Below, in pieces: positions 30,127 through 41,514 of a stretch of DNA of 64,000 nucleotides (the first letter of the stretch is position 1; the number at the start of each line of letters is the position of its first letter). Source of the DNA: Geobacillus thermoleovorans. GTDB taxonomy: Bacteria > Bacillota > Bacilli > Bacillales > Anoxybacillaceae. The translations under genes and the position numbers were made by a program. The stretch covers positions 2,861,001 through 2,925,000 of the forward strand of contig NZ_CP014335.1 in assembly GCF_001610955.1 (NCBI RefSeq). The letters are read 5' to 3'. The notes below the pieces were generated by a model that saw only the letters and a program-made list of their open reading frames with translations, was not told the DNA's origin and ran no database searches.

Positions 30127-30977
30127 TATTGATTGTTTTCCGCCGCTGGAATGACGGCGCCGTGGTATTTTTCTTTAATGAAATCTTGGATTTCTTTCGA
30201 TTGCAGCACTTCGACAAGCGTTTTGATTTCTTTCCGGTTTTCATCGCCTTTGCGCACCGCAATAATGTTCACATACGGATTGTTTTTCGGCGACTCAACG
30301 GCGATCGGGTCTTTCGCCGGGTCCAAACCGGCGTCAAGCGCATAGTTGGCGTTGATCAGCACCGCATCGCCTTCGCCGTTTTTGTAAATTTGCGGCAGAA
30401 GCCCGGCGTCGACATCGGCCTTAAATTTTAAATGCTTTGGATTTTCGATGATGTCATTGACTGTCGCTTTCGTTTTATCGACGCCCGGTTTCAATTTGAT
30501 GAGCCCTTTTTCTTGCAACATCGATAAAATGCGGCCATGGTCGGCGACCGAGTTGCTCATGATGATCGTCGCGCCGTCCGGCAGTTCTTCAATGCTTTTG
30601 TATTTTTTCGAGTATAAGCCGATCGGCTCGATATGAATGCCGCCGGCGTTGACGAAATCATAGCCGTACTCTTTCTTTTGCGATTCCAAATACGGAATGT
30701 GTTGGAAATAGTTTGCGTCGATTTGCTTCTCAGCCAGCGCTTTGTTCGGCAAGATGTAATCTTGGAACGTAATGATCTCCAAGTCGATGCCTTTTTTCTT
30801 CAAAATCGGTTTCGCTTTTTCCAAAATTTCCGCATGCGGCACGTTCGACGCACCGACTTTCAACTTCACCAATTTGCCGTCTTTGCCGCCTTCCGCGCTG
30901 TCGTTATTGTTGCCGCCGCATGCCGCCAAAGCGAGCACGAGAATGGCGGCGAGCAACACACCCAACCATTTCTTCAT
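30126..30977 (-). CDS. metQ: Methionine ABC transporter, substrate-binding lipoprotein MetQ
   Basis: NlpA/MetQ lipoprotein of 283 residues. The signal sequence ends in the lipobox LAAC (Cys about residue 20), followed by an Asn/Asp-rich linker and the MetQ domain (VGASNVPHAEILE, GIDLEIITFQDYILPN). It captures methionine outside the cell for MetNI. AAAGGGGG lies before the ATG. Third gene of metN-metI-metQ. Confidence 0.93.
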   Translation of the reverse strand: MKKWLGVLLAAILVLALAACGGNNNDSAEGGKDGKLVKLKVGASNVPHAEILEKAKPILKKKGIDLEIITFQDYILPNKALAEKQIDANYFQHIPYLESQKKEYGYDFVNAGGIHIEPIGLYSKKYKSIEELPDGATIIMSNSVADHGRILSMLQEKGLIKLKPGVDKTKATVNDIIENPKHLKFKADVDAGLLPQIYKNGEGDAVLINANYALDAGLDPAKDPIAVESPKNNPYVNIIAVRKGDENRKEIKTLVEVLQSKEIQDFIKEKYHGAVIPAAENNQ

Positions 30978-30992
30978 CAGTTGTTTCCCCCT

Positions 30993-31661
30993 TTATCGTT
31001 TATCGATTTTCGAAGTGACAAAGTCACCGATCAGCTGAATGATAAATACAATGACCAACACCAATACGGTTGCGACAAATGTCACATCGTTATGGTTGCG
31101 CTGGAACCCTTCCAAATACGCCAAGTTCCCAAGCCCGCCGGCGCCGATGGCTCCAGCCATCGCTGTATAGCTGACGAGCGACACCGCCGTCACCGTAATA
31201 CCGGAGACAAGCGCCGGCAAAGACTCCGGCAGCAGCACTTTCCAAATGATCGTCCACGTTGAGGCGCCCATCGCTTGGGCTGCTTCGATGACGCCTTTAT
31301 CAATTTCGCGAAGAGCGATTTCGACCATGCGGGCGTAAAACGGCGCGGCCCCAATGACCAAAGCCGGCAGCGCCGCATTGGCGCCAAGCATCGTCCCGAC
31401 GAGCCATGTTGTAAACGGAATGAGCAAAATGATCAAAATAATAAACGGAATAGAGCGGAAAATGTTCACAAACGCAGCAATCACTGTATTGACAAACCGG
31501 TTTTCCCATAGGTTGCCCTTCGCTGTCAAAAATAGAAGCAAGCCAAGAACGATTCCGAGGACGAAAGTGGCCGCCACCGCCACTCCCGTCATATACAGCG
31601 TCTCGACCGTCGCCGCCCACATCGTCTCCCATTGCACGTTCGGCAGGAGGTTAGCGAGCAT
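30993..31661 (-). CDS. metI: Methionine ABC transporter permease MetI (MetP)
   Basis: Permease of 222 residues with five hydrophobic segments and the family coupling motif EAAQAMGASTWTIIWKVLLPE. Its ATG overlaps the metN end by 11 bp, with GGAGGTGATTCACG as ribosome binding site inside metN. Confidence 0.93.
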   Translation of the reverse strand: MLANLLPNVQWETMWAATVETLYMTGVAVAATFVLGIVLGLLLFLTAKGNLWENRFVNTVIAAFVNIFRSIPFIILIILLIPFTTWLVGTMLGANAALPALVIGAAPFYARMVEIALREIDKGVIEAAQAMGASTWTIIWKVLLPESLPALVSGITVTAVSLVSYTAMAGAIGAGGLGNLAYLEGFQRNHNDVTFVATVLVLVIVFIIQLIGDFVTSKIDKR

Positions 31662-32679
31662 CGTGAATCACCTCCACCGCCACCTGCTGGCGTTGAATAT
31701 AGTCAAGCGCCCGGTCGATTTCATCCCTCGCCCCGTCGAGGTGCACGAACAGCACCCCATAGGCGCCTTGATGGGTTTGCGAAATTTTCCCTTGCAAAAT
31801 GTTGACATCGACGGCAAACTGACGCACCACTTCGGTGATGAGCGGCTTTCCGGCTGCCGCGCCGACGAACGTCAGCTGCGCGATCAGCCCGCTCGGGTAT
31901 TGGCCAAACAAATGAGAAATCGCCTCTTCCGTCTCCTCGGGCTCGATCAGCTGCTTGACGAACCGTTTCGTAATCGGTTGCTGCGGGTTGCGGAACACAT
32001 GCAGCACTTCGCCTTGCTCGACGATTCGGCCGCTTTCCATCACCGCAACGCGGTCGCAAATTTTGCGGATGACGTGCATTTCATGGGTGATCAGCACAAT
32101 CGTCAGCCCGAGACGCTTGTTGATGTCAACGAGCAAGTCCAAAATCGCATCGGTCGTCTGGGGGTCCAACGCCGATGTCGCCTCGTCGCACAGCAAGACT
32201 TTCGGGTTGTTGGCGAGCGCCCGGGCGATGCCGACCCGCTGCTTTTGCCCGCCGCTCAGCTGCGACGGGTAGGCATCCTCGCGCCCGGAAAGGCCGACAA
32301 GCTCGATCAATTCATCCACCCGCTTGTTCCGCTCCTCTTTCGGGACGCCGGCAATTTCAAGCGGAAAGGCAATGTTTTCCCTGACTGTGCGAGACCAAAG
32401 CAAGTTGAAATGCTGGAAAATCATCCCGATTTCTTGGCGCGCCTTGCGCAGCTCCCGCCCTTTCACGCGCGTCATATCGCGCCCGGCGACGACCACCCGG
32501 CCGCTCGTCGGCTTCTCGAGCCCATTGAGCAAGCGGATGAGCGTGCTTTTCCCAGCGCCGCTGTAGCCGATAATGCCGAAAATTTCTCCTTCGCGAATCT
32601 CAAGCGACACATTGTCGACTGCCGTGACCGAACCGTTGGCCGCTTGATAGATTTTCGTCACTTGTTCGAGTGTAATCAT
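31651..32679 (-). CDS. metN: Methionine ABC transporter ATP-binding protein MetN
   Basis: ATPase of 342 residues. Walker A is GYSGAGKST (about 38-46), the signature is LSGGQKQR and Walker B is VLLCDEATSALDP. A C-terminal NIL/ACT-like domain of about 75 residues binds methionine and inhibits transport in known homologues. GGAGGAAGGTG precedes ATG 32679. It is controlled by the SAM riboswitch in its leader. Confidence 0.95.
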   Translation of the reverse strand: MITLEQVTKIYQAANGSVTAVDNVSLEIREGEIFGIIGYSGAGKSTLIRLLNGLEKPTSGRVVVAGRDMTRVKGRELRKARQEIGMIFQHFNLLWSRTVRENIAFPLEIAGVPKEERNKRVDELIELVGLSGREDAYPSQLSGGQKQRVGIARALANNPKVLLCDEATSALDPQTTDAILDLLVDINKRLGLTIVLITHEMHVIRKICDRVAVMESGRIVEQGEVLHVFRNPQQPITKRFVKQLIEPEETEEAISHLFGQYPSGLIAQLTFVGAAAGKPLITEVVRQFAVDVNILQGKISQTHQGAYGVLFVHLDGARDEIDRALDYIQRQQVAVEVIHDAR

Positions 32680-32710
32680 CGTTTCACCTTCCTCCCCAAG
32701 CGGCAGAGCG

Positions 32711-32876
32711 CAAAAAGAAAACCTTTCTGCCCGCAGAGAACAGAAAGGTATTGTGCACCATTCCGTCTCTTATCTCTCAAAGCAGGCCGCTTTGTGTGAA
32801 TTGGCACCATTTCAGCACATGCGCTGACGGTTGCCGGGCTTCATTGGGCACATCCCTCCACCTCTCTTGATAAGAG
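32711..32876 (-). promoter_or_regulatory. SAM-I riboswitch (S-box) of metNIQ
   Basis: The minus-strand leader shows the S-box core: CTTATCAAGAGAGGTGGAGG, then GCCC-ATGAAGCCCGGCAACC, closed by the P1 partner GATAAGAG (32774-32767 against 32876-32869). The expression platform is the terminator ACCTTTCTG...CAGAAAGGT followed by a T-rich tract (about 32749-32711). Transcription should stop when SAM is abundant, which fits a methionine importer. Confidence 0.95.
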
Positions 32877-32911
32877 CGCAACAATCGCCTATTCAATTGA
32901 CTACGAATGTG

Positions 32912-32941
32912 ATTGTATCATTGTCTGTCGAAGCGTGTCAA
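32912..32941 (-). promoter_or_regulatory. metNIQ promoter
   Basis: Minus strand TTGACA (32941-32936), 18-bp spacer, TACAAT (32917-32912), about 35 bp upstream of the riboswitch. The -35 box lies only about 9 bp after the yusD stop. Confidence 0.75.
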
Positions 32942-32949
32942 CATCTTTT

Positions 32950-33297
32950 TTATCCGACGTCCCGATAAGGCTTGGCCAAATGGAGGAGCGATTCAAGAAG
33001 CAAAAGCTGGCGGAAGCTTCCTGACACGTGCACTTCACGCAACCGGACGAGCTGCTGCAGCTTCAGTTCGCCGTTCAGCAGGGACGCGAGCGCCTCTTTG
33101 GAACCGCGCACCGTCAATGTTTTCCGTTCATCGTTTTCCATCCCTCTAGCGGCTGATTCCTTGCCGATCAACAGCAAGGCGGTTTCGTCATCGCTTTCAA
33201 ACCGAACATACAGCTGCTCATCCGGCAAAATCGGCACCAAATGGCGCAACACTTGCATCCGTTCCACGAACTGCCCAACTAATTCACGCATTTCCAT
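32950..33297 (-). CDS. yusD: YusD family protein (SCP2-like)
   Basis: Protein of 115 residues with a central DEQLYVRFESDDETALLLIGKESAARG and TVRGSKEALASLLNGELKLQQL pattern that resembles SCP2-type lipid-binding proteins; YusD is placed in that group. Function unknown. Start at ATG 33297, 6 nt after GGGAGGGG; further in-frame upstream starts lack such a site. Position upstream of metN matches B. subtilis yusD. Confidence 0.7.
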   Translation of the reverse strand: MEMRELVGQFVERMQVLRHLVPILPDEQLYVRFESDDETALLLIGKESAARGMENDERKTLTVRGSKEALASLLNGELKLQQLVRLREVHVSGSFRQLLLLESLLHLAKPYRDVG

Positions 33298-33443
33298 GGA
33301 TATCCCCTCCCCCATTTTTATTTTTTTCACTTCCACCTGAAGAGGAGAAATCCTTTACAAAAATCTCGACAACCCGTTGACGAACGAGCGCCGTTTTTGT
33401 CATTTCCCAAGAAATGTGTCAAACAGCGTCAAAAAAAGGCGAA

Positions 33444-33761
33444 TCATCGGGACGGCAAGCAGGCTTGAATCACTTCGTACAAATACGGAACGGAATGAAA
33501 GGCATACCACTTGCCTGCGACCGTTCCGTCCCTAAAAAGAAGCAGGCAAGGAACGCTTTCAATTTTCCACGCAACGGCCTGCTCAGGGATATAGTTGATG
33601 TCCGTTTCGTAAAACGGCAGCGCCGGAAACAACTGCTCCACCACCGTGAGCATCCGCCGCGCCAGCTGGCACGTGCCGCACAGCGGGGTATACAAGTAAA
33701 GGGCCAGAAGCGGCTCGACTTCCACCACTCGCATGACATCGTTTCGGTCGATCGCTTTCAC
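33444..33761 (-). CDS. yusE: Thioredoxin-like protein YusE
   Basis: Thioredoxin-fold protein of 105 residues with the active site LCGTC (a CGTC dithiol, not the usual CGPC) and the cis-proline region SVPCLLLF. Probably a cytosolic thiol-disulfide exchanger with an unknown partner. It starts with a GTG that overlaps the yusF stop by 4 bp (GTGA), so the two are translationally coupled. Confidence 0.85.
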   Translation of the reverse strand: MKAIDRNDVMRVVEVEPLLALYLYTPLCGTCQLARRMLTVVEQLFPALPFYETDINYIPEQAVAWKIESVPCLLLFRDGTVAGKWYAFHSVPYLYEVIQACLPSR

Positions 33762-34117
33762 TCGCCTCTTCCCCTCATGAGCGATTCGATGCGGACGTCG
33801 AAACGAGCGCGCAACAGCACTTGCGCCAAGTGCCAAGGCGGAGCGGCCGCCACTTCGCGATACGCCCGGTCAATGTAAAGATGCTCCGCCTCTGGAAACA
33901 TGCGGCGAAACTGCCGGCGCAATTTTTCTCCCGCCTCATCGGCATCGGCCAAGACGTATACATCGCATCCTTCCAGCTCATCGGCCAGCTCCTCAAGGCG
34001 CGCATCACTGATCGTGCCGTTTGTGCAGACGATGACGACTGGTTCGTTCAGCACCGCCGCCACTTTTTGCTTGTCTGATCGCCCTTCGACGATGATCACT
34101 TTTTCCACGCGTCGCAT
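33758..34117 (-). CDS. yusF: Toprim-domain protein YusF
   Basis: Small protein of 119 residues, essentially a lone Toprim domain. The conserved Glu lies in IIVEGRSD and the DxD motif in VLADADEAGEKLR. It resembles RNase M5/primase-type Toprim modules, which cut or join nucleic acid phosphodiester bonds; its own activity is unknown. Start at ATG 34117, with AGGTGGG 7 nt upstream. Confidence 0.85.
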   Translation of the reverse strand: MRRVEKVIIVEGRSDKQKVAAVLNEPVVIVCTNGTISDARLEELADELEGCDVYVLADADEAGEKLRRQFRRMFPEAEHLYIDRAYREVAAAPPWHLAQVLLRARFDVRIESLMRGRGE

Positions 34118-34188
34118 GTCCGACCCACCTAACTTCAAATGAGGATACTATTATTGTATGTCTTGCGCCGGCCAAATGTTGAAAATGA

Positions 34189-34216
34189 AAAGCAACGGCC
34201 ATCCACCGTTGCCTTT
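34189..34216 (-). terminator. Terminator after yusG
   Basis: AGGCAACGG and CCGTTGCTTTT pair around a 7-nt loop on the minus strand. It starts at the yusG stop. Confidence 0.75.
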
Positions 34217-34452
34217 CAACACCAGCCCGCTTCCCCGTCGCAATCGACATATTTTTGGTCCGGCTCAACGGTAGCGGTCACCTGTTTGTAAATTCTTCCG
34301 TTTTGTTCGGTATACCCCTTTTTCAACGGGACGGCCGCCGGAAGCGGAAGGCGCCCGATGAGCTCTCCTTCCTCGTACAACTCCAGCGAGCGGCCGTTCA
34401 GTTTGCCGATGATCCGGTCCGTGACATCTATGCGCGTCGTTTGCAGCGCCAT
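34216..34452 (-). CDS. yusG: YusG family protein (DUF2553)
   Basis: Small protein of 78 residues with an all-beta look (RIDVTDRIIGKLNGRSLELYEEGELIGRL, shown in short extracts) and a C-terminal Cys-containing tail ending DCDGEAGWC. Function unknown. AAGGGGTG lies 7 nt before ATG 34452. It lies downstream of gcvH, as in B. subtilis. Confidence 0.78.
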   Translation of the reverse strand: MALQTTRIDVTDRIIGKLNGRSLELYEEGELIGRLPLPAAVPLKKGYTEQNGRIYKQVTATVEPDQKYVDCDGEAGWC

Positions 34453-34527
34453 CGCGAGCACCCCTTTTTTCAATCAAATTCCGGTATGTATAGAGTGCCC
34501 GAATCGAAGCGAAGATTGCAGGAACGT

Positions 34528-34911
34528 TTATCCTTCGTTGATCATCGCCTCGTATTGTTCCGCCGTCAACAAATTGTCGATTTCGCTCAAATCATTCGGT
34601 TTGACGACGATCATCCACGCTTTGTCATACGGCGATTCGTTCACGTACTCCGGATGGTCATTTAACGCCTCATTCACTTCAACGACCGTGCCGCTGATCG
34701 GCGCATACAATTCCGAGACCGTTTTCACCGATTCAACGCTGCCGAACGGCTCGTTCGCCGTAACCTCTGCGCCGACTTCCGGCAGCTCGACAAAGACGAT
34801 GTCGCCAAGCTCTGATTGGGCGTAATCCGTAATGCCGATGCGCACGTTCTCTCCTTCCACGCGCACCCACTCATGCTCCTTTGTATAGCGAAGTTCTTTC
34901 GGCGTGTTCAT
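34528..34911 (-). CDS. gcvH: Glycine cleavage system H protein
   Basis: Lipoyl carrier of 127 residues. The lipoylated lysine lies in [18 protein letters not shown]. It shuttles the aminomethyl group in the glycine cleavage system and, in B. subtilis, is the entry point for lipoyl assembly by LipM, LipA and LipL, which connects it to lipA at 10.9 kb. No gcvT or gcvP lies nearby, as is usual for bacilli. GGAGGG precedes ATG 34911. Confidence 0.95.
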   Translation of the reverse strand: MNTPKELRYTKEHEWVRVEGENVRIGITDYAQSELGDIVFVELPEVGAEVTANEPFGSVESVKTVSELYAPISGTVVEVNEALNDHPEYVNESPYDKAWMIVVKPNDLSEIDNLLTAEQYEAMINEG

Positions 34912-35007
34912 CGTATCCCTCCATTGCGACAAAATGTATATTCCTTTTCATCATAACCGATTTTCCGCAAAAACTCACTGAATTCACCCGATTTTGCAAA
35001 AAATTTT

Positions 35008-35373
35008 TTATGTCCCCGCCGCGAAAAACGCCTCGTATTCTTGTTCGCGAAAGCCCACGACGACCCGCTCGCCGTCCGTCAAAATCGGCCGTTTGACCAA
35101 CATCCCGTCCGAGGCGAGCCAATCGAGCATCTCGTCTTCCGATGCGCGGTCGAGCTTGTCCTTCAAGCCAAGCTCGCGGTATTTCATCCCGCTCGTGTTG
35201 AAAAATTTTTTGAGCGGCAGCCCGCTTTGACGGTGCAAACGGGCGAGCTGCTCTTTCGTCAGCGGCTCGTCGACCAAATGCACCGTTTGCACCTCAATGC
35301 CGTGTTCATCCAACCATTTTTTCGCCTTCCGGCACGTTCCGCATTTTGGATACCAATAGAGCGTGAGCGCCAT
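35008..35373 (-). CDS. yusI: ArsC/Spx-family protein YusI
   Basis: Thioredoxin-fold protein of 121 residues with the N-terminal redox motif PKCGTCRKAKKWLDEHG (CxxC) and the C-terminal LVKRPILTDGERVVVGF, typical of the arsenate reductase/Spx-like group. Probably a redox sensor or reductase, not a proven arsenate reductase. GGGAGGAG lies about 6 nt before ATG 35373. Confidence 0.85.
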   Translation of the reverse strand: MALTLYWYPKCGTCRKAKKWLDEHGIEVQTVHLVDEPLTKEQLARLHRQSGLPLKKFFNTSGMKYRELGLKDKLDRASEDEMLDWLASDGMLVKRPILTDGERVVVGFREQEYEAFFAAGT

Positions 35374-35416
35374 CTTCACTCCTCCCTTTCATTTCCGCTG
35401 TGTGGCAAACAAATAA

Positions 35417-35444
35417 GAAGCACCAGGCAAACGCCTGGCACTTC
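35417..35444. terminator. Terminator downstream of fadE
   Basis: Perfect 12-bp stem GAAGTGCCAGGC / GCCTGGTGCTTC with a 4-nt loop. The minus strand then reads TTATTTG. Confidence 0.75.
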
Positions 35445-35450
35445 CCATTA

Positions 35451-37235
35451 TCACACAATATACCGTTCGGCTTCAATGAGCGCGGCGGCCGCTTCGCGTT
35501 TTTTCGCGATCACGTTGATCGGCGTATGGCGCGTCAGCCGTCGGAGAGCGGCGAGCATCATCCGCAGCGTGTCTCCTTGTTCGACGGCGACGAGCGTTTC
35601 TTTCGCATGGGCTTCAATTTCATTGAACGCCTCTTGGCAGAAAATTTGCGTGTACAGCAATTTTTGTTTGTTTTTCTCCTCACCGCTCGCCTGAATCGCT
35701 TTTTCCGTGCGCAAAAGCGCTGATTCCATCGCATAAATGTTCGAGACGATGTCGGCGATGTTGACGAGCACTTCTTGCTCTTCTTCAATGCGCTGGCCGT
35801 ATTTTTGCGCCGCTAAACCGGCGACCATCAAGGCGATTTTTTTCGCGTTGCGCACCAAGTATTTCTCTTGTTCCAGCGCGCCCGTCCCCGGCTCTTCGGC
35901 GGCCATCATCATCAGTTCTTCCTGAAGCTGCTGCGCTTTTTGGAAGAGCGGCAGCTCGCCTTTTAACGCCTTTTTCAAATACATGCCCGGCACGAGAAGG
36001 CGGTTGATTTCGTTCGTCCCCTCGAAAATGCGGTTGATGCGCGAATCGCGGTAGGCGCGCTCAATTTCGTATTCCTGCATAAAGCCGTACCCGCCGTGGA
36101 TTTGCACGCCTTCATCCACGATGTAATCGAGCACTTCCGTGGCAAAAAACTTGTTCAATGAGCATTCGATCGCATATTCGGCGATCGATTTCGCCACTTC
36201 TTTGCCATCTTTCGCCTTTTCCGCATCAAGCAGGCCCATCCGTTCATCGAACAAGCCGACCGTGCGGTAAACCGAGCTTTCGGCGGCATACAGGCGCGAC
36301 GCCATCGTCGCGAATTTTTCCTGCGTCAACGTAAACTGCGAAATCGGCCGTTTGAATTGCTGGCGCTGATTGGCGTATTTGAGCGTGATTTCAAGCGCCC
36401 GCTTCGCGCCGCCGACCGCCCCTAACCCAAGCTTGTAGCGGCCGATGTTCAAAATGTTGAAGGCGATGACATGGCCTTTTCCGATTTCACCGAGCACGTT
36501 TTCTTTCGGCACCGGCACATCTTGCAAAATGAGCGTTCTTGTCGACGAGCTTTTAATCCCCATTTTCTTTTCTTCCGGACCAGTTGAAACGCCCGGGAAG
36601 TCGCGTTCCACGATGAACGCGGTGAAATGTTCGCCGTCGACTTTTGCATAGACGACAAACACATCAGCAAAACCGGAGTTGGTGATCCATTGTTTTTCGC
36701 CGTTTAAAATGTAATGCGTGCCTTCCGCGTTTAATCTCGCCGTCGTTTTCGCGCCGAGGGCGTCCGAACCCGAGCCAGGCTCCGTCAAGGCGTAGGCGGC
36801 GATTTTTTCGCCGGTCGCTAAATACGGCAAATATTTTTGTTTTTGTTCTTCCGTGCCAAACAACACAATCGGCAGCGAGCCAATTCCGACGTGCGCCCCG
36901 TGCGAAATGGCAAAACCGCCGGCCGGCGCCATTTTTTCCGCAATGATGGCCGAACTGACTTTATCTAGGCCCAAACCGCCGTATTCTTCCGGAATGTCAG
37001 CGCTTAACAAGCCGAGCTCGCCCGCTTTGCGAAGCAATTTCACGGAACGGTCAAACTCGTGGTTTTCCAAATGCTCGAGCTGCGGGAGCACTTCATTGTT
37101 GACATACTCTTCCGTCGTTTTGGCAATCATATGATGTTCGTCGGTGAAATCTTCCGGCGTAAACACGCGCTCCGCCGGAATGTCTTCAATCAAAAAGCTG
37201 CCGCCTTTGATCGCTTCTTCCATCGTTTTGGCCAT
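35451..37235 (-). CDS. fadE: Acyl-CoA dehydrogenase FadE (YusJ)
   Basis: FAD enzyme of 594 residues, longer than classical 380-residue forms because of a helical C-terminal extension. It catalyses the first step of fatty-acid beta-oxidation. Motifs: YALTEPGSGSDA for FAD/substrate contact, QWITNSG, and the catalytic Glu in RIFEGTNEINR. Third gene of fadN-fadA-fadE. Start at ATG 37235, with GGGGGAGG upstream. Closed by the terminator at 35417-35444. Confidence 0.94.
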   Translation of the reverse strand: MAKTMEEAIKGGSFLIEDIPAERVFTPEDFTDEHHMIAKTTEEYVNNEVLPQLEHLENHEFDRSVKLLRKAGELGLLSADIPEEYGGLGLDKVSSAIIAEKMAPAGGFAISHGAHVGIGSLPIVLFGTEEQKQKYLPYLATGEKIAAYALTEPGSGSDALGAKTTARLNAEGTHYILNGEKQWITNSGFADVFVVYAKVDGEHFTAFIVERDFPGVSTGPEEKKMGIKSSSTRTLILQDVPVPKENVLGEIGKGHVIAFNILNIGRYKLGLGAVGGAKRALEITLKYANQRQQFKRPISQFTLTQEKFATMASRLYAAESSVYRTVGLFDERMGLLDAEKAKDGKEVAKSIAEYAIECSLNKFFATEVLDYIVDEGVQIHGGYGFMQEYEIERAYRDSRINRIFEGTNEINRLLVPGMYLKKALKGELPLFQKAQQLQEELMMMAAEEPGTGALEQEKYLVRNAKKIALMVAGLAAQKYGQRIEEEQEVLVNIADIVSNIYAMESALLRTEKAIQASGEEKNKQKLLYTQIFCQEAFNEIEAHAKETLVAVEQGDTLRMMLAALRRLTRHTPINVIAKKREAAAALIEAERYIV

Positions 37236-37269
37236 CGTTGATTTCCTCCCCCGAAAGATGATTGATGAT

Positions 37270-37290
37270 CCGGGCGGCAACGCCGCCCGG
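37270..37290 (-). promoter_or_regulatory. Intercistronic hairpin between fadA and fadE
   Basis: CCGGGCGGC and GCCGCCCGG form a 9-bp stem with a 3-nt loop. No U tract follows, so it is more likely an RNA-stability or processing element than a terminator. Confidence 0.5.
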
Positions 37291-37372
37291 GAAATAGACG
37301 TTCCATGCAGCCGGGCAAATGCGGATGCATGCCTCGCGCGAGCTGATGAAGCCCGCTCGCTGTCAGCTGCCG

Positions 37373-38545
37373 CTACAGCAGCTCAAACACGCCGGCCGCT
37401 CCCATGCCGCCGCCGATGCACATCGTGACGATGCCGAACTGCACGTTGCGGCGCCGCATTTCGTAAAGCAAAGACAAGGTCAGCTTCGCGCCCGTGCAGC
37501 CGAGCGGGTGGCCTAGAGCAATCGCCCCGCCGTTGACGTTGACAATGTCTTCATCCAACCCAAGTTCGCGGATGACTTGGATCGATTGCGAGGCGAACGC
37601 TTCGTTCAGCTCGATCAAACCGATGTCGGACAGCTCAAGGCCGGCCAGCTTCAACGCTTTCGGCACCGCAGCGACCGGGCCGATCCCCATCACTTCCGGC
37701 GGCACGCCGGCAACCGCGAACGAACGAAACTTGCCGAGCGGCTTCAAGCCGAGCGACTCCGCTTTTTCGCGGTCCATCACCATGACCGCCGCCGCCCCGT
37801 CGCTCATTTGCGACGCGTTGCCGGCGGTGACGGTGCCGTTTACCGCAAACGCCGGCCGGAGTTTCGCGAGCGTTTCCATATTCGTGTCCGGGCGCACGCC
37901 TTCATCTTGTGTAAAGACGACTTTCTCCTCAACGAGTTTGTTGCCTTCTACTTTGCGCACCGTCACCTCGACCGGCACGATTTCTTCATTGAATTTTCCT
38001 TCGGCAATCGCCTTGGCGGCGCGCTGGTGGCTGCGCACCGCGAATGCGTCTTGGTCCTCGCGGCTGACGCCGTATTTTTTCGCCACTTGCTCGGCAGTGT
38101 GCCCCATCGACATGTAGTATTCCGGCGCTTCTTCCGCCAAGCGGGCGTTCGGGCGGACGACATGCCCCATCATCGGCACCATGCTCATCGATTCGACCCC
38201 GCCGGCGATGACCGTGTCGGAATGGCCGAGCATCACCCGTTCCGCCGCATAGGCGATCGCCTGCAAACCGGACGAGCAATACCGGTTGATCGTGATCGCC
38301 GGCACGGTATATGGCAGCCCGGCGAGCGCGCCGATGTTGCGGGCGATGTTCAATCCTTGCTCCGCCTCCGGCATGGCGCACCCGATAATCAAGTCGTCAA
38401 TGTTTCCTTCATAGTTCCCCGCGCGCTTGATCGTTTCTTTGACGACGAGCGCCCCTAAATCATCCGGCCGCACGTGGGCGAGCGTTCCTTTTTTCGCTTT
38501 GCCGACCGGTGTGCGCGCACCTGCGACAATGACCGCTTCTCTCAC
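37373..38545 (-). CDS. fadA: Acetyl-CoA acyltransferase (3-ketoacyl-CoA thiolase) FadA (YusK)
   Basis: Thiolase of 390 residues that cleaves 3-ketoacyl-CoA in beta-oxidation. Nucleophile Cys90 (NRYCSSGLQ), the histidine in [12 protein letters not shown] and the second cysteine in [10 protein letters not shown] are present. It starts with GTG, 6 nt after GGGGGG. It follows fadN by 27 bp. Confidence 0.95.
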   Translation of the reverse strand: MREAVIVAGARTPVGKAKKGTLAHVRPDDLGALVVKETIKRAGNYEGNIDDLIIGCAMPEAEQGLNIARNIGALAGLPYTVPAITINRYCSSGLQAIAYAAERVMLGHSDTVIAGGVESMSMVPMMGHVVRPNARLAEEAPEYYMSMGHTAEQVAKKYGVSREDQDAFAVRSHQRAAKAIAEGKFNEEIVPVEVTVRKVEGNKLVEEKVVFTQDEGVRPDTNMETLAKLRPAFAVNGTVTAGNASQMSDGAAAVMVMDREKAESLGLKPLGKFRSFAVAGVPPEVMGIGPVAAVPKALKLAGLELSDIGLIELNEAFASQSIQVIRELGLDEDIVNVNGGAIALGHPLGCTGAKLTLSLLYEMRRRNVQFGIVTMCIGGGMGAAGVFELL

Positions 38546-38572
38546 GCCAATCCCCCCTTGATCTCCTCCGCT

Positions 38573-40960
<2,388 letters not shown>

Positions 40961-40981
40961 TTCGGTTCCCCCTCACACCAT

Positions 40982-40999
40982 TGAATGAATGGTCATTCA
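40982..40999. promoter_or_regulatory. FadR operator in front of fadN
   Basis: TGAATGAATGGTCATTCA is the Bacillus-type FadR (YsiA) box, a TetR-family repressor site released by long-chain acyl-CoA. It lies in the leader, about 22 bp before the fadN start codon. Confidence 0.9.
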
Positions 41000-41043
41000 T
41001 TTTTTGATGAAAAAAATATCGTTGAAACCGCTCTCTATAACTA

Positions 41044-41072
41044 AATATATAGTATGTTGATAATTTTCGCAA
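41044..41072 (-). promoter_or_regulatory. fadNAE promoter
   Basis: Minus strand TTGCGA (41072-41067), 17-bp spacer, TATATT (41049-41044). The FadR box lies some 40 bp downstream, so repression would block elongation rather than polymerase binding. Confidence 0.6.
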
Positions 41073-41147
41073 TATATTTGCGCATATTTTTCCCGACATC
41101 GCACTCCGAAATGTTGCTCATACTAACGATCAGGAGGTGAACCACCG

Positions 41148-41297
41148 ATGGCCCGGTTGAAAAAAAATCCATCTGAACGCGGCGTCAGCGCCGCAAGCGT
41201 CAAAGGAAACGCCGGTCCGACGGTCGAAGCCGACGGCGGCGGCAAGCGGACAAGCCAAAACCAGCAGTACAAAAAACACAACATGCAAGGGGACTGA
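41148..41297 (+). CDS. yuzL: Small YuzL-family protein
   Basis: 49 residues, hydrophilic and basic, beginning MARLKKNPSERGVSAASVKG and ending QYKKHNMQGD. It matches the YuzL family, which lies at this place (between fadN and yusM) in B. subtilis. AGGAGGTGA lies 7-8 nt before the ATG. The composition (Lys, Gly, Ser, Asn, Gln) resembles small spore or stress proteins; function unknown. Confidence 0.8.
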   Translation: MARLKKNPSERGVSAASVKGNAGPTVEADGGGKRTSQNQQYKKHNMQGD

Positions 41298-41312
41298 CGC
41301 CCATGGCGTCAG
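41294..41312 (+). terminator. Hairpin at the yuzL stop codon
   Basis: CTGACGCC-CAT-GGCGTCAG, an 8-bp perfect stem that includes the stop codon. There is no T tract, so it is a weak terminator or a stability element. The 200 bp that follow up to fadM hold no recognisable gene. Confidence 0.45.
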
Positions 41313-41514
41313 CTCCCGCCTGTCATAGCTGCAAATAAAGAGAGGCCGCACGATCTGAACGGCGTTTACCTCAAATGACCGCCCGACGCCCCGTGACATG
41401 CAACGGCGTTTGTCTGAAATCCAAAAAGGCTTGATGGCCGTTGCCGCTGGATGCCTGTCCCCTTCTGCGCCCGAACGCTCGGCGTCCGCCGGCGTTTTCC
41501 TCTGTTTTGCGCCC

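Noticed and set aside
31354..32799. A 481-codon plus-strand frame antisense to metI and metN.
   Set aside because: It is a shadow of two clear ABC transporter genes and even runs into the SAM riboswitch. No start signal.
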